Shown in pieces: positions 1 to 5,375 of a stretch of 5,375 nt of DNA; the first letter of the stretch is position 1, and each line of letters opens with the position of its first letter. A program made the translations under genes and the position numbers. Below the pieces are notes generated by a model that had not been told where the DNA came from, searched no databases, and worked only from the letters and a program-made list of their open reading frames with translations. The stretch is from Deltaproteobacteria bacterium (GTDB lineage: Bacteria > Myxococcota_A > UBA796 > UBA9615): positions 1 to 5,375 of the forward strand of contig JAJDAI010000454.1 of assembly GCA_029261955.1 (NCBI GenBank). Reading direction: 5' to 3'.

Positions 1-1
1 C

Positions 2-1360
2 GAGGACGTCGGCCAGGTGCTGCGCGACGCCTTCCTCATGGGCGCCGCGCTCCAGGTCGAGGGCTTCCCGGACGTCTCCGTCGAGGAGCCGGCGATGCTG
101 CGCAACCTCGAGGCGGTGTGGCGCCGCATGCAGGACTTCAAGGGGCCCATCCTCGTGCCCCTGCGCGCGCAGCCCCCCGCGTCCTGGCTCGCCGAGTACC
201 GCCACGCCGTGACCTGGCGGGTCGATCCGCCGACCTTCAGCGACCGGATCCGGGTGATCCAGGCCCTGGTCGAGGACGCCGGCGTGCCGGCGATGGTGGC
301 GCCCGAGGACATCGAGTCCCTGGCGAACCGGTACCGCCTCGATCGCCGCCAGCTCCAGCAGGCCGTGGCCTTCGCGCGCGACCAGTGCTGGGCCCGTCGG
401 CAGGCCGGCGGAGAGGTCGCCAACGAGCGCCCGAACCTGGACTTCGACGATCTCGTCGCCGGCGCGCGCGCCCAGTTCGCCCGGGACATCGGCACCCTCG
501 CCCGCCGCATCGAGCCCCGCTTCGGTTTCGCGGACCTCGTGCTGCCGGAGAAGGAGAAGCAGCACATCACCGAGCTCATCGCCTTCGTCGAGAAGCGCGG
601 TCAGGTCTACGAGTCCTGGGGCTTCGAGACGAAGTTTCCCCGCGGCACGGGCGCCAAGGCCCTCTTCTTCGGCCGCTCCGGCACGGGCAAGACGATGGCG
701 GCGGAGTGCATCGCCAGCGACCTGGGCCTCGACCTCTTCAAGGTCGATCTGAGCTCGGTCGTGTCGAAGTGGGTCGGCGAGACGGAGAAGAACCTCGCGG
801 CCATCTTCGACCGGGCGGAGGAGGCCCAAGCGGTCCTGCTCTTCGACGAAGCGGACGCCCTGTTCGGCCAGCGAACCAGCGTCGGCAACGCCGTCGACCG
901 CTACGCGAACCTCGAGACGAACTACCTGCTGCAGCGCATCGAGGAGTACACGGGCATCGCGATCCTGTCCTCGAACTTCAAGCAGAACATCGACGAGGCC
1001 TTCACCCGTCGCTTCCACTTCATCATCGAGTTCCCGTTCCCCGATCGCCCGTCGCGCGAGGAGATCTGGCAGCGCGCCTTCCCGGCGGCCGCGCCCCTGG
1101 CCGACGACGTGGACTTCGGCTTCCTGGCCGACCGCTTCAAGTTCACGGGCGGCAACATCAAGAACTCGGTCCTGCGTGCGGCCTTCCTGGGCGCCACGGG
1201 CGGCGAGAACATCCGCATGGTGCACGTGCTGCACGGCGTGCTGCGCGAGTACCAGAACCTCGAGCGTGACCCGATCGAGCGCGACTTCGGTCCTTGGTGG
1301 GGGGAGATGCGTCCCTACATCGAGGTCGCCAAGGGCGCCCGCAAGAAGGGTCAGCGATGA
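2..1360 (+). CDS. AAA+ ATPase, C-terminal part (5' end outside window)
   Basis: The reading frame is open from the first bases of the window, so the gene starts upstream; the GTG at 17 is only the first start-like codon inside it. 452 codons are visible. A complete AAA+ module is present: Walker A GRSGTGKT (nt 671-694), a pore-loop-like SKWVGE with Trp at 770-772, Walker B VLLFDEAD (833-856), sensor-1 Asn in ILSSN (974-976), an Arg pair in the arginine-finger position (1007-1012) and a sensor-2/lid segment FTGGNIKN (1142-1165). The stretch before it, including a lid-like SLANRYRLDRRQLQQ segment from nt 317, resembles the end of a first, degenerate ATPase module lacking Walker motifs. This tandem layout and the wording of the active module match the family that includes the eCIS ATPase (Afp15/Pvc15 type), which also occurs as a lone gene. 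The protein has no signal peptide in view and should be cytoplasmic, using ATP to remodel protein partners. Substrate is unknown. AAA+ identity is certain; the eCIS link is an inference without structural eCIS genes in view. Confidence 0.93.
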   Translation, partial: EDVGQVLRDAFLMGAALQVEGFPDVSVEEPAMLRNLEAVWRRMQDFKGPILVPLRAQPPASWLAEYRHAVTWRVDPPTFSDRIRVIQALVEDAGVPAMVAPEDIESLANRYRLDRRQLQQAVAFARDQCWARRQAGGEVANERPNLDFDDLVAGARAQFARDIGTLARRIEPRFGFADLVLPEKEKQHITELIAFVEKRGQVYESWGFETKFPRGTGAKALFFGRSGTGKTMAAECIASDLGLDLFKVDLSSVVSKWVGETEKNLAAIFDRAEEAQAVLLFDEADALFGQRTSVGNAVDRYANLETNYLLQRIEEYTGIAILSSNFKQNIDEAFTRRFHFIIEFPFPDRPSREEIWQRAFPAAAPLADDVDFGFLADRFKFTGGNIKNSVLRAAFLGATGGENIRMVHVLHGVLREYQNLERDPIERDFGPWWGEMRPYIEVAKGARKKGQR

Positions 1361-1374
1361 AGTCCTCCACCCCA

Positions 1375-1398
1375 AAAACGCCGCGCGAGGGGCGTGTT
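1375..1398 (+). terminator. Weak terminator-like hairpin after the ATPase gene
   Basis: An inverted repeat ACGCC (1378-1382) / GGCGT (1391-1395) with an 8-nt loop is flanked by an A-run (1374-1378) and a short T-rich tail TGTTAT. With one mismatch the flanking AA/TT also pair. It starts about 15 nt after the ATPase stop. The stem is short and the T-tract poor, so termination would be partial at best. It also overlaps the promoter below, so the same bases may serve only as promoter. Confidence 0.25.
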
Positions 1399-1403
1399 AT
1401 AGT
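1395..1403 (+). promoter_or_regulatory. Extended -10 promoter for the lipoprotein gene
   Basis: TGTTATAGT fits the extended -10 pattern TGnTATAAT with one mismatch. No good -35 hexamer stands 16-18 nt upstream (AAAACG or neighbours), which is tolerable for an extended -10. It lies in the most AT-rich stretch of an otherwise very GC-rich window, directly after the ATPase stop. It would give a leader of roughly 90 nt before the ATG at 1500. Assignment is by motif and position only. Confidence 0.5.
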
Positions 1404-1418
1404 CCGCAACCGAAGTTC

Positions 1419-1439
1419 TGCGGGTCGGAGGAACCTGCA
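1419..1439 (+). other. Possible hairpin in the leader of the lipoprotein mRNA
   Basis: TGCGGGT (1419-1425) can pair with ACCTGCA (1433-1439), seven pairs including one G-U, leaving the 7-nt loop CGGAGGA. The loop presents GGAGGA, a Shine-Dalgarno-like sequence, about 67 nt before the start codon, so it is not itself the ribosome binding site. It could be a protein-binding element or a chance structure in GC-rich DNA. Confidence 0.25.
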
Positions 1440-1499
1440 AAACATGGGCACCGTGCCGACAACGTCGAGACCCAGGTCTCACAGAGGATCCACCGAATC

Positions 1500-2027
1500 A
1501 TGAGCACCTCAAGCGTGCGCAGCGCGCTGCGATGGACGGTCGCCCTGCTGGGCGCCTTTGCACTGAGCGGCCTGGCCGGATGCCCTTCGGGTGGCCGGTC
1601 GTCCGACCTGATCGCGGGCAAGATCGCGACGAACAAGGACCAGGACATCGTCCCGGTCTCGCAGGCCCAGGTCATGGTCCGCCCGCTGACGGTGGACCCG
1701 GAGCAGAAGGGCGCCGACGAGCAGCCCGAAGATCCGGTCAACCTGCGCGGCGTCGCCATCACCAACGACACCGGGTACTTCGAGATCGCGGCGCTCTCGT
1801 CCGACCAGACCTTCCAGGAGTACGGACTCCTGCGGAACTGGAAGTACGAGATCACGATCCAGGTCCCCGGCTACTACATCTACAAGGGCTCGTTCCCCTA
1901 CTCGAAGGGTGGTCAGGAGATCACCATCGAGCTGGAGGAGAAGGGCGCGGATGTCCTCGACACGTCGGGCGTCATCGAAATCGATGAGAAGGCGATCCAG
2001 ACCGGCGCGATTCGCAGGGGCAACTAG
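1500..2027 (+). CDS. Lipoprotein with carboxypeptidase-regulatory-like (transthyretin-like) domain
   Basis: 175-aa protein. Residues 1-27 form a lipoprotein signal peptide: basic residues R7 and R11, a hydrophobic core, then lipobox LAG before Cys28. Residue +2 is Pro rather than Asp, so by the enterobacterial Lol rule it would go to the outer membrane; whether that rule holds here is unknown. Residues 37-145 show the beta-sandwich pattern of the CarboxypepD_reg/transthyretin-like family: LIAGKI near 37-42, PVSQAQVMV (52-60), TNDTGYFEI (88-96) and YEITIQVPGY (116-125). Such domains are structural or binding modules, not enzymes. There is an insert rich in Glu/Asp/Pro at 64-80 and an acidic tail. 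The ATG at 1500 is preceded by AGAGGA (1483-1488), 11 nt upstream; the frame stays open further upstream but without signal-peptide character. It is separated from the ATPase by its own promoter and from the next gene by 176 nt. Partner and ligand are unknown. Confidence 0.85.
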   Translation: MSTSSVRSALRWTVALLGAFALSGLAGCPSGGRSSDLIAGKIATNKDQDIVPVSQAQVMVRPLTVDPEQKGADEQPEDPVNLRGVAITNDTGYFEIAALSSDQTFQEYGLLRNWKYEITIQVPGYYIYKGSFPYSKGGQEITIELEEKGADVLDTSGVIEIDEKAIQTGAIRRGN

Positions 2028-2030
2028 TCC

Positions 2031-2055
2031 GGTCCGCGAAGAAAGTCCGCGGATC
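2031..2055 (+). other. Hairpin just after the lipoprotein stop codon
   Basis: GGTCCGCG (2031-2038) pairs with CGCGGATC (2048-2055), eight pairs with one G-U, around a 9-nt loop. It begins 3 nt after the TAG stop. No T-tract follows, so it is not a classical intrinsic terminator; it could slow polymerase, protect the 3' end of the message, or pair by chance. GTCCGCG also occurs as a direct repeat (2032-2038 and 2045-2051). The rest of the gap to 2203 shows no convincing -10/-35 pair and no ORF with coding character. Confidence 0.35.
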
Positions 2056-2203
2056 GTGACCCGACCCCTGCTCGCATCCGGTCTGACCGTTGGGAGCTGC
2101 GCCCGGGAAGTGGAAGACGCCTTGAAGCACCACACCAGGGACGTGAACTCGCAACGGGTGGCCGATTCGCCGGCCCCTCGTAGCGGCACGTAGGAATCGT
2201 CTG

Positions 2204-3475
2204 ATGTTCTTCGACGAAGACGACGAGTACGACGACGACGAGTACTACGACGACGACGAGTACGAGGATGAAGAGGAGGGCGGCTCAGCCCTCATCGTGA
2301 TCCTCGTCGCTCTCGTGGTCGTGCTCGGATTCGGCGCGATCGGCGGCGCAGCCTGGCTGCTGCTCTCGGGCGACGACACGCCCACCCCGGTCGCAGAGGC
2401 GACCCCCGCCCCCGAAGCCATCACGCCCGCGGACGCCGACCTCGGTGGTCTGGGCGAGCTTGGCGACCTCGAGGATCCCGGCGGGGACCTGGGCGACCTC
2501 GAAGCCAGCCTCGAAGGGGAGGGCGAGCTCACCGGCCAGGAGCCTCCGCCCGACGAGGTGGAGCGCGCCGTCGTGGCGGAAGCCGACGACTGGGAGCGGG
2601 AGGAGCCTGCCCGCGCCGTGCGCGAGGAGCCCACCCCCCGCTACCGCGAGCCCATCCGCACCACCCGCAGCGAGCGCAGCACCCGGAGCGAGCCGGCCCG
2701 CTCGACCCGCCGTGAAGAGCCCGCCCGCACGAGCCGCCGCGAAGAGCCCGCCCGCACGAGCCGCCGCGAGGAGCCGGCCCGGCGCGCAGAGCCCACCCCC
2801 GAAGAGGAGGAGCCCACCCCCCGGGAGGAGTCCGGCGACGACGAGCCCCGCATCCTCGGCGACAAGGAGGCCGCGCGCGGCCGCAAGACCCGCGACGAGG
2901 GCGACGCCGAGATGGCCTACGAGAAGGCCTACATCTCGAGCCTCGGCAGCAAGGCGACGGCGGGCACCCTGTCCGACGATCAGGTGCGCTTCCTGGAGGC
3001 GGTGCCCGACGACAGCTCCGAGTTCCGCTCGGCCCTGTCCACGGCGATGCGCGACGCGGAAGCGAAGCGCGACTTCAAGCGCCACTGCAGCCTCATCAAC
3101 CGGATCGTCAAGAAGTCGGAGAACCGCTACCTCCCCGACTACAACCTCGAGCTCGCGAAGTGCCGCCTGCGCAACGGGGACTACGAGGGCACGATCACGG
3201 CCATCGACCGGACCCTCACCGACTCGATGGGCATGAACCCCGCGACGAAGACGCGCCGCCTCTTGCTGGCCTACCAGATCAAGGCGGTCTGCCGGACGAA
3301 GCAGTACGACAGCTACGCGAAGGCCAACCCGGGCACCGTCGATGCGGCGAGGCTCAACACGGCCATCGCGGCCTGGACGGGCGTGCGGAACTACGCGCAA
3401 GGCATCGGCGACAGCAAGGCCACCCAGAAGGCCGAGCGCGAGATCGCCGACCTGAACGCCCGAAAAGGATCCTGA
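2204..3475 (+). CDS. Single-pass membrane protein with acidic N-tail, repeat linker and TPR-like domain
   Basis: 423 aa, not matched to a named family. Residues 1-27: an extremely acidic tail with 18 Asp/Glu, 4 Tyr and no basic residue. Residues 28-54: one hydrophobic helix (SALIVILVALVVV... to LLL). Residues about 57-215: disordered linker, first Pro/Ala and Gly-Leu-Asp rich, then Arg/Glu/Pro rich with RREEPARTS repeats. Residues about 220-423: helical domain, with a stretch from NLELAKCRLRNGDYEGTITAI (about 314-334) that fits a TPR helix pair; Cys at 295, 320 and 363. The ATG is supported by TAGGAA (2191-2196) at 7-nt spacing. The next gene starts two bases after the stop, so the two are translationally linked. 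A plausible role is an inner-membrane anchor whose TPR domain docks envelope partners across the periplasm, but topology is not settled because neither flank of the helix is positively charged. Function is unknown. Confidence 0.85.
   Translation: MFFDEDDEYDDDEYYDDDEYEDEEEGGSALIVILVALVVVLGFGAIGGAAWLLLSGDDTPTPVAEATPAPEAITPADADLGGLGELGDLEDPGGDLGDLEASLEGEGELTGQEPPPDEVERAVVAEADDWEREEPARAVREEPTPRYREPIRTTRSERSTRSEPARSTRREEPARTSRREEPARTSRREEPARRAEPTPEEEEPTPREESGDDEPRILGDKEAARGRKTRDEGDAEMAYEKAYISSLGSKATAGTLSDDQVRFLEAVPDDSSEFRSALSTAMRDAEAKRDFKRHCSLINRIVKKSENRYLPDYNLELAKCRLRNGDYEGTITAIDRTLTDSMGMNPATKTRRLLLAYQIKAVCRTKQYDSYAKANPGTVDAARLNTAIAAWTGVRNYAQGIGDSKATQKAEREIADLNARKGS
2228..2263 (+). repeat. Exact 18-bp tandem duplication coding YDDDEY twice
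   Basis: The unit TACGACGACGACGAGTAC occurs twice head to tail with no difference, inside the acidic tail of the membrane protein (residues 9-20). It is preceded by a related GACGAG. The unit length is a multiple of three, so copy-number change keeps the frame. The surrounding GAC/GAG run makes replication slippage likely. Confidence 0.85.
2708..2782 (+). repeat. 27-bp in-frame repeats coding RREEPARTS
   Basis: Two full units (2708-2734 and 2735-2761) differ by a single base; a third partial unit (2762-2782, RREEPAR) has diverged at synonymous positions. Degenerate relatives (TRSEPARS, VREEPTPR, EEPTPREE) lie on either side from about 2600 to 2835. The array adds a basic/acidic alternating, Pro-containing segment to the linker. 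Near-identity of the first two units suggests recent duplication. Confidence 0.85.
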
Positions 3476-3477
3476 GC

Positions 3478-5097
3478 ATGCGTCTGACCCTCGTCCTGGC
3501 CCTCCTGCTCGCCGGCTGCCCCGGTGACGAGGGCGGCGACTCCGCTCCGGCCGAGGGGGTCGCGGCGCAGCCCGTGGGTCAGTCGACGCTGCTCGAAGAC
3601 TCCTGGATGTACTACGTCGCCCAGGACCCCAACCGGCTCGGTCCCTTCGAGCAGGGCAAGGGTGGGGAGGTCTGGCTCGACTTCTTCCACAACGACCTGA
3701 TGGCCTCCTGGACCGGCTTCGACGCGCTCTGCACGCCCAGCGACAAGCCGCTGCCCCCGCGGGCGGCCGACGGCTTCGCCTGCGTCGGGCTCGCCCGCAC
3801 GCACCTGGAGCTGTCCGAGTTCTTCTCGACCGTCGCGGCCATCGACCGCGTCGCCCAGCGCCAGTTCTTCAAGCACCGCAACGACAACCCCGAGGACGTG
3901 CTCCCCTCGGTGCACCAGCGCTACTTCGAAGGCATCGCCCTGCTGCACTCCGGCGAGGCCGAGGCCGGCTCGGCGCTGCTGCGCAGCTACGCCGCCTCCG
4001 AGGGCGCCCACGCCACGCTGGCCGCCCTGGCTACGAAGATCGCTGATGGCCTGAACTCGGACCCGCTGGTCGCCCGCGCCTGGGGCGCAGCCCCCGCCGC
4101 CGCGCCGGCCGACGCGAAGCTCGGGGAGCTGCCGCGCAGCGACGACGTGGCCCCCTACTTCGATCGGCTGGAGTTCATCTCCGCCGTGGCCCGGGACGAC
4201 GTCGACGGCGCCTTGGGGCTCGCGCGCACGCTGGACAACCGCAAGGCCGACTACCGCGAGGAGCTGAGCGGCGGCGGCAGCCTGCTCCCGCCGTCCATTC
4301 ACCACCACGACACCGGCTACCTGGTCGCGCGGGCCCGGCTGCACGCCCAGCTCGCGCTCCGCGCCGTGCCCGCCGGCGATGGCACCGAGGTGCTGCGCGT
4401 GCAGTCCCGGCGCCTGCTCGGCCGTGAGCCCGGCGACCCCGGCCCCGCGCCGAGCGTGGCCGACGGCCTGGGCCTGGTGCTCTTCGGCGACGCCCCGAAC
4501 CCCGCCGACCTGCACGACGCGCAGCTGCGTGGCGACCGCGCGGACTCGGTCCTGGCCCGCCTCGGCGGCGAGTTCACGGACCTGGGCGGAGACCCCGGAC
4601 CGCAGCTCGCTGACCTGGACCGCTTCGTGAACGGGTCCAACGTGGTGACGGTGGCCTTTGGCGGCCTGCTCAAGGACGCGGGCCCCTCGGGCGCGTCGCT
4701 GAACGGGGACATGGGCCTCGCGGAGCGCTTCCGCGGCCGTCTGCTCGTCGAACGCTCGCGCCAGTATCAGGAGATCTTCGACGTGCGACTGACCGGCGAG
4801 GATGGCAAGGACCTCGCTTCCTCCGGCGTCGCGGCGAAGTCGCTGCTCGAGATGGCATTGGACAAGAATCCGTCCCCCCCGAATCCGCGCCTGAAGCGTG
4901 CACGGATCTCCTACCGAAACGATCCCCCCGTCCTGGCCGCTCTGGCCCGGGCGCACCTCGATACCCGTCATGCGTACGATGCGAACGAGTTCGTCCGTCC
5001 GTTGACCGAGGTCTTCACTGAATTGATCGCCACCAGAGAAGCGCTCGCTTCGCTGGATAGCGCGTGGAACCCAGCCAGAAAGGGCTCTGTCCGATGA
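3478..5097 (+). CDS. Helical lipoprotein of unknown function
   Basis: 539 aa. The ATG at 3478 follows an AAAAGGA Shine-Dalgarno (3463-3469, inside the previous gene) at 8-nt spacing and opens a short lipoprotein signal peptide: MRLTLVLALLLAG, then lipidated Cys14, with Pro at +2. The mature start (15-40) is a Gly/Ala/Pro-rich tether. The rest reads as mostly alpha-helical, Ala/Leu/Arg/Asp-rich, with segments that resemble TPR-like helical hairpins (about 100-200 and 215-300), an Ala-Pro linker near 204-212, and a His cluster IHHHDTGY near 279. Apart from Cys14 I see only two Cys (85 and 102), a possible periplasmic disulfide. No catalytic motif is recognised. Third-position GC falls in the last 80 or so codons, where AGA codons appear. 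The stop overlaps an ATG (ATGA at 5094), and the next gene follows at once. It probably works in the same envelope complex as its neighbours; that is inferred from operon structure only. Confidence 0.85.
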   Translation: MRLTLVLALLLAGCPGDEGGDSAPAEGVAAQPVGQSTLLEDSWMYYVAQDPNRLGPFEQGKGGEVWLDFFHNDLMASWTGFDALCTPSDKPLPPRAADGFACVGLARTHLELSEFFSTVAAIDRVAQRQFFKHRNDNPEDVLPSVHQRYFEGIALLHSGEAEAGSALLRSYAASEGAHATLAALATKIADGLNSDPLVARAWGAAPAAAPADAKLGELPRSDDVAPYFDRLEFISAVARDDVDGALGLARTLDNRKADYREELSGGGSLLPPSIHHHDTGYLVARARLHAQLALRAVPAGDGTEVLRVQSRRLLGREPGDPGPAPSVADGLGLVLFGDAPNPADLHDAQLRGDRADSVLARLGGEFTDLGGDPGPQLADLDRFVNGSNVVTVAFGGLLKDAGPSGASLNGDMGLAERFRGRLLVERSRQYQEIFDVRLTGEDGKDLASSGVAAKSLLEMALDKNPSPPNPRLKRARISYRNDPPVLAALARAHLDTRHAYDANEFVRPLTEVFTELIATREALASLDSAWNPARKGSVR

Positions 5098-5117
5098 GTC
5101 CTCACTGGCCTGCAGAG

Positions 5118-5123
5118 TTGGAG
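5118..5123 (+). promoter_or_regulatory. Ribosome binding site deciding the start of the last gene
   Basis: TTGGAG ends 6 nt before the ATG at 5130 and only 3 nt before the ATG at 5127. The spacing therefore favours 5130 (MRTRF...). The competing ATG at 5094 overlaps the previous stop and has a poorer AAAGGG site 9 nt upstream, but it would add 12 residues including two Glu ahead of the signal peptide, which is unfavourable. Confidence 0.5.
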
Positions 5124-5129
5124 CTGATG

Positions 5130-5375
5130 ATGCGAACCAGGTTCGCGGCCGCCACCTGTGCCGTACTTGCCCTCGGGGCGCTCCTCGCGACTCCCGCCAT
5201 GGCGGAGACGTTCATCTACTACGAAGATGAGATGGGCCTGTCGGCCAATCCCATCCACGAACTGTCCATGTCGGACGTTCGCCTCAACGAGCTGGTGCAC
5301 GCCTCGCTCTGGGCGCCCAACTACGCGGATCAGCCCCAGCCGATCCTCGTGAAGGAGGCGCAGCTGGACGAGTCC
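5130..5375 (+). CDS. Sec-exported protein, N-terminal part (3' end outside window)
   Basis: 82 codons are visible and the frame is still open at the window end. From the ATG at 5130 the protein starts with a textbook Sec signal peptide: basic MRTR, a hydrophobic Ala/Leu core, and TPAMA with predicted cleavage after Ala25. The mature start ETFIYYEDEMG is followed by a stretch with HELSMSDVRLNELV and a Pro/Gln-rich segment. I recognise no family from these 57 mature residues. There is no lipobox: Cys10 lies inside the signal core with Thr before it. The gene follows the helical lipoprotein by 32 nt, or overlaps it by 4 nt if the ATG at 5094 is used, so it belongs to the same operon. Expected location is the periplasm, outer membrane or outside. 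Confidence 0.8.
   Translation, partial: MRTRFAAATCAVLALGALLATPAMAETFIYYEDEMGLSANPIHELSMSDVRLNELVHASLWAPNYADQPQPILVKEAQLDES

Noticed and set aside
118..1269. 383-aa plus-strand ORF in a second frame of the ATPase
   Set aside because: Arg/Pro/Gly-rich translation without structure; the overlapping frame has all AAA+ motifs in order.
1176..1499. Upstream extension of the first lipoprotein to a start at 1176
   Set aside because: The extension overlaps the ATPase, is Arg/Cys/Thr-rich noise and would bury the signal peptide; the ATG at 1500 gives a proper lipoprotein signal.
2122..2150. Sigma-70 promoter with TTGAAG before the membrane-protein gene
   Set aside because: At 17-nt spacing the -10 position reads GAACTC, and no better hexamer stands nearby.
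2708..2782. Possible CRISPR-like repeats
   Set aside because: The 27-bp units abut with no spacers and encode in-frame RREEPARTS inside a clear gene.
2285..3400. 371-aa reverse-strand ORF
   Set aside because: Antisense shadow of the membrane/TPR protein for the same reason; low-complexity Ala/Gly/Leu/Arg translation that merely mirrors the repeats.
3391..4971. 526-aa reverse-strand ORF
   Set aside because: It is the antisense of the helical lipoprotein gene. Its stops would need TTA, CTA or TCA codons in the sense frame, which this GC-rich gene avoids. Its product is Gly/Ala/Val/Arg-rich with no domain, whereas the sense frame has lipobox, ribosome site and operon fit.
5157..5159. Cys10 of the last gene as lipidation site
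   Set aside because: It lies in the middle of the signal core, is preceded by Thr rather than Gly/Ala/Ser, and a good AMA cleavage site follows at residue 25.

Overview
The window is GC-rich, with third codon positions almost always G or C. All genes lie on the plus strand, and four of the five encode products that carry export or membrane signals. The lipobox style (AGC-P), the long acidic/Arg-Pro-rich linker and the TGnTATAGT-type promoter fit a Gram-negative deltaproteobacterial lineage such as Myxococcota or a relative. That placement is an impression from style, not a proven taxonomy.

Layout. (1) Nucleotides 2-1360 hold the 3' part of a cytoplasmic AAA+ ATPase. It has a complete active ATPase module preceded by what looks like the end of a degenerate first module, as in the ATPases often found with extracellular contractile injection systems (eCIS) and also standing alone. 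(2) A 139-nt gap (1361-1499) carries a weak terminator-like hairpin, a good extended -10 promoter and a leader with a small hairpin. (3) Nucleotides 1500-2027 encode a 175-aa lipoprotein with a carboxypeptidase-regulatory/transthyretin-like beta-sandwich. (4) A 176-nt gap (2028-2203) starts with a hairpin just after the stop; I see no convincing promoter in it. (5) Nucleotides 2204-3475 encode a 423-aa single-pass membrane protein with an extremely acidic Tyr-rich N-tail, a low-complexity Pro/Arg/Glu linker with 9-residue repeats, and a TPR-like C-terminal domain. (6) Nucleotides 3478-5097, two bases downstream, encode a 539-aa mostly helical lipoprotein. (7) From 5130 to the window end runs the start of a Sec-exported protein that I cannot assign.

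Reading together: the ATPase appears to be a separate unit ending just before the new promoter. The next four genes look like an envelope module. The last three are tightly packed (a 2-nt gap, then an ATGA stop/start overlap or a 32-nt gap), so they are probably co-transcribed and could build one envelope complex: an inner-membrane TPR protein, two lipoproteins and a periplasmic or secreted protein. No enzyme motif is visible in any of the four, so the function is unknown. No tRNA, rRNA, insertion sequence or CRISPR array is seen, and no stretch longer than 300 bases lacks a gene.
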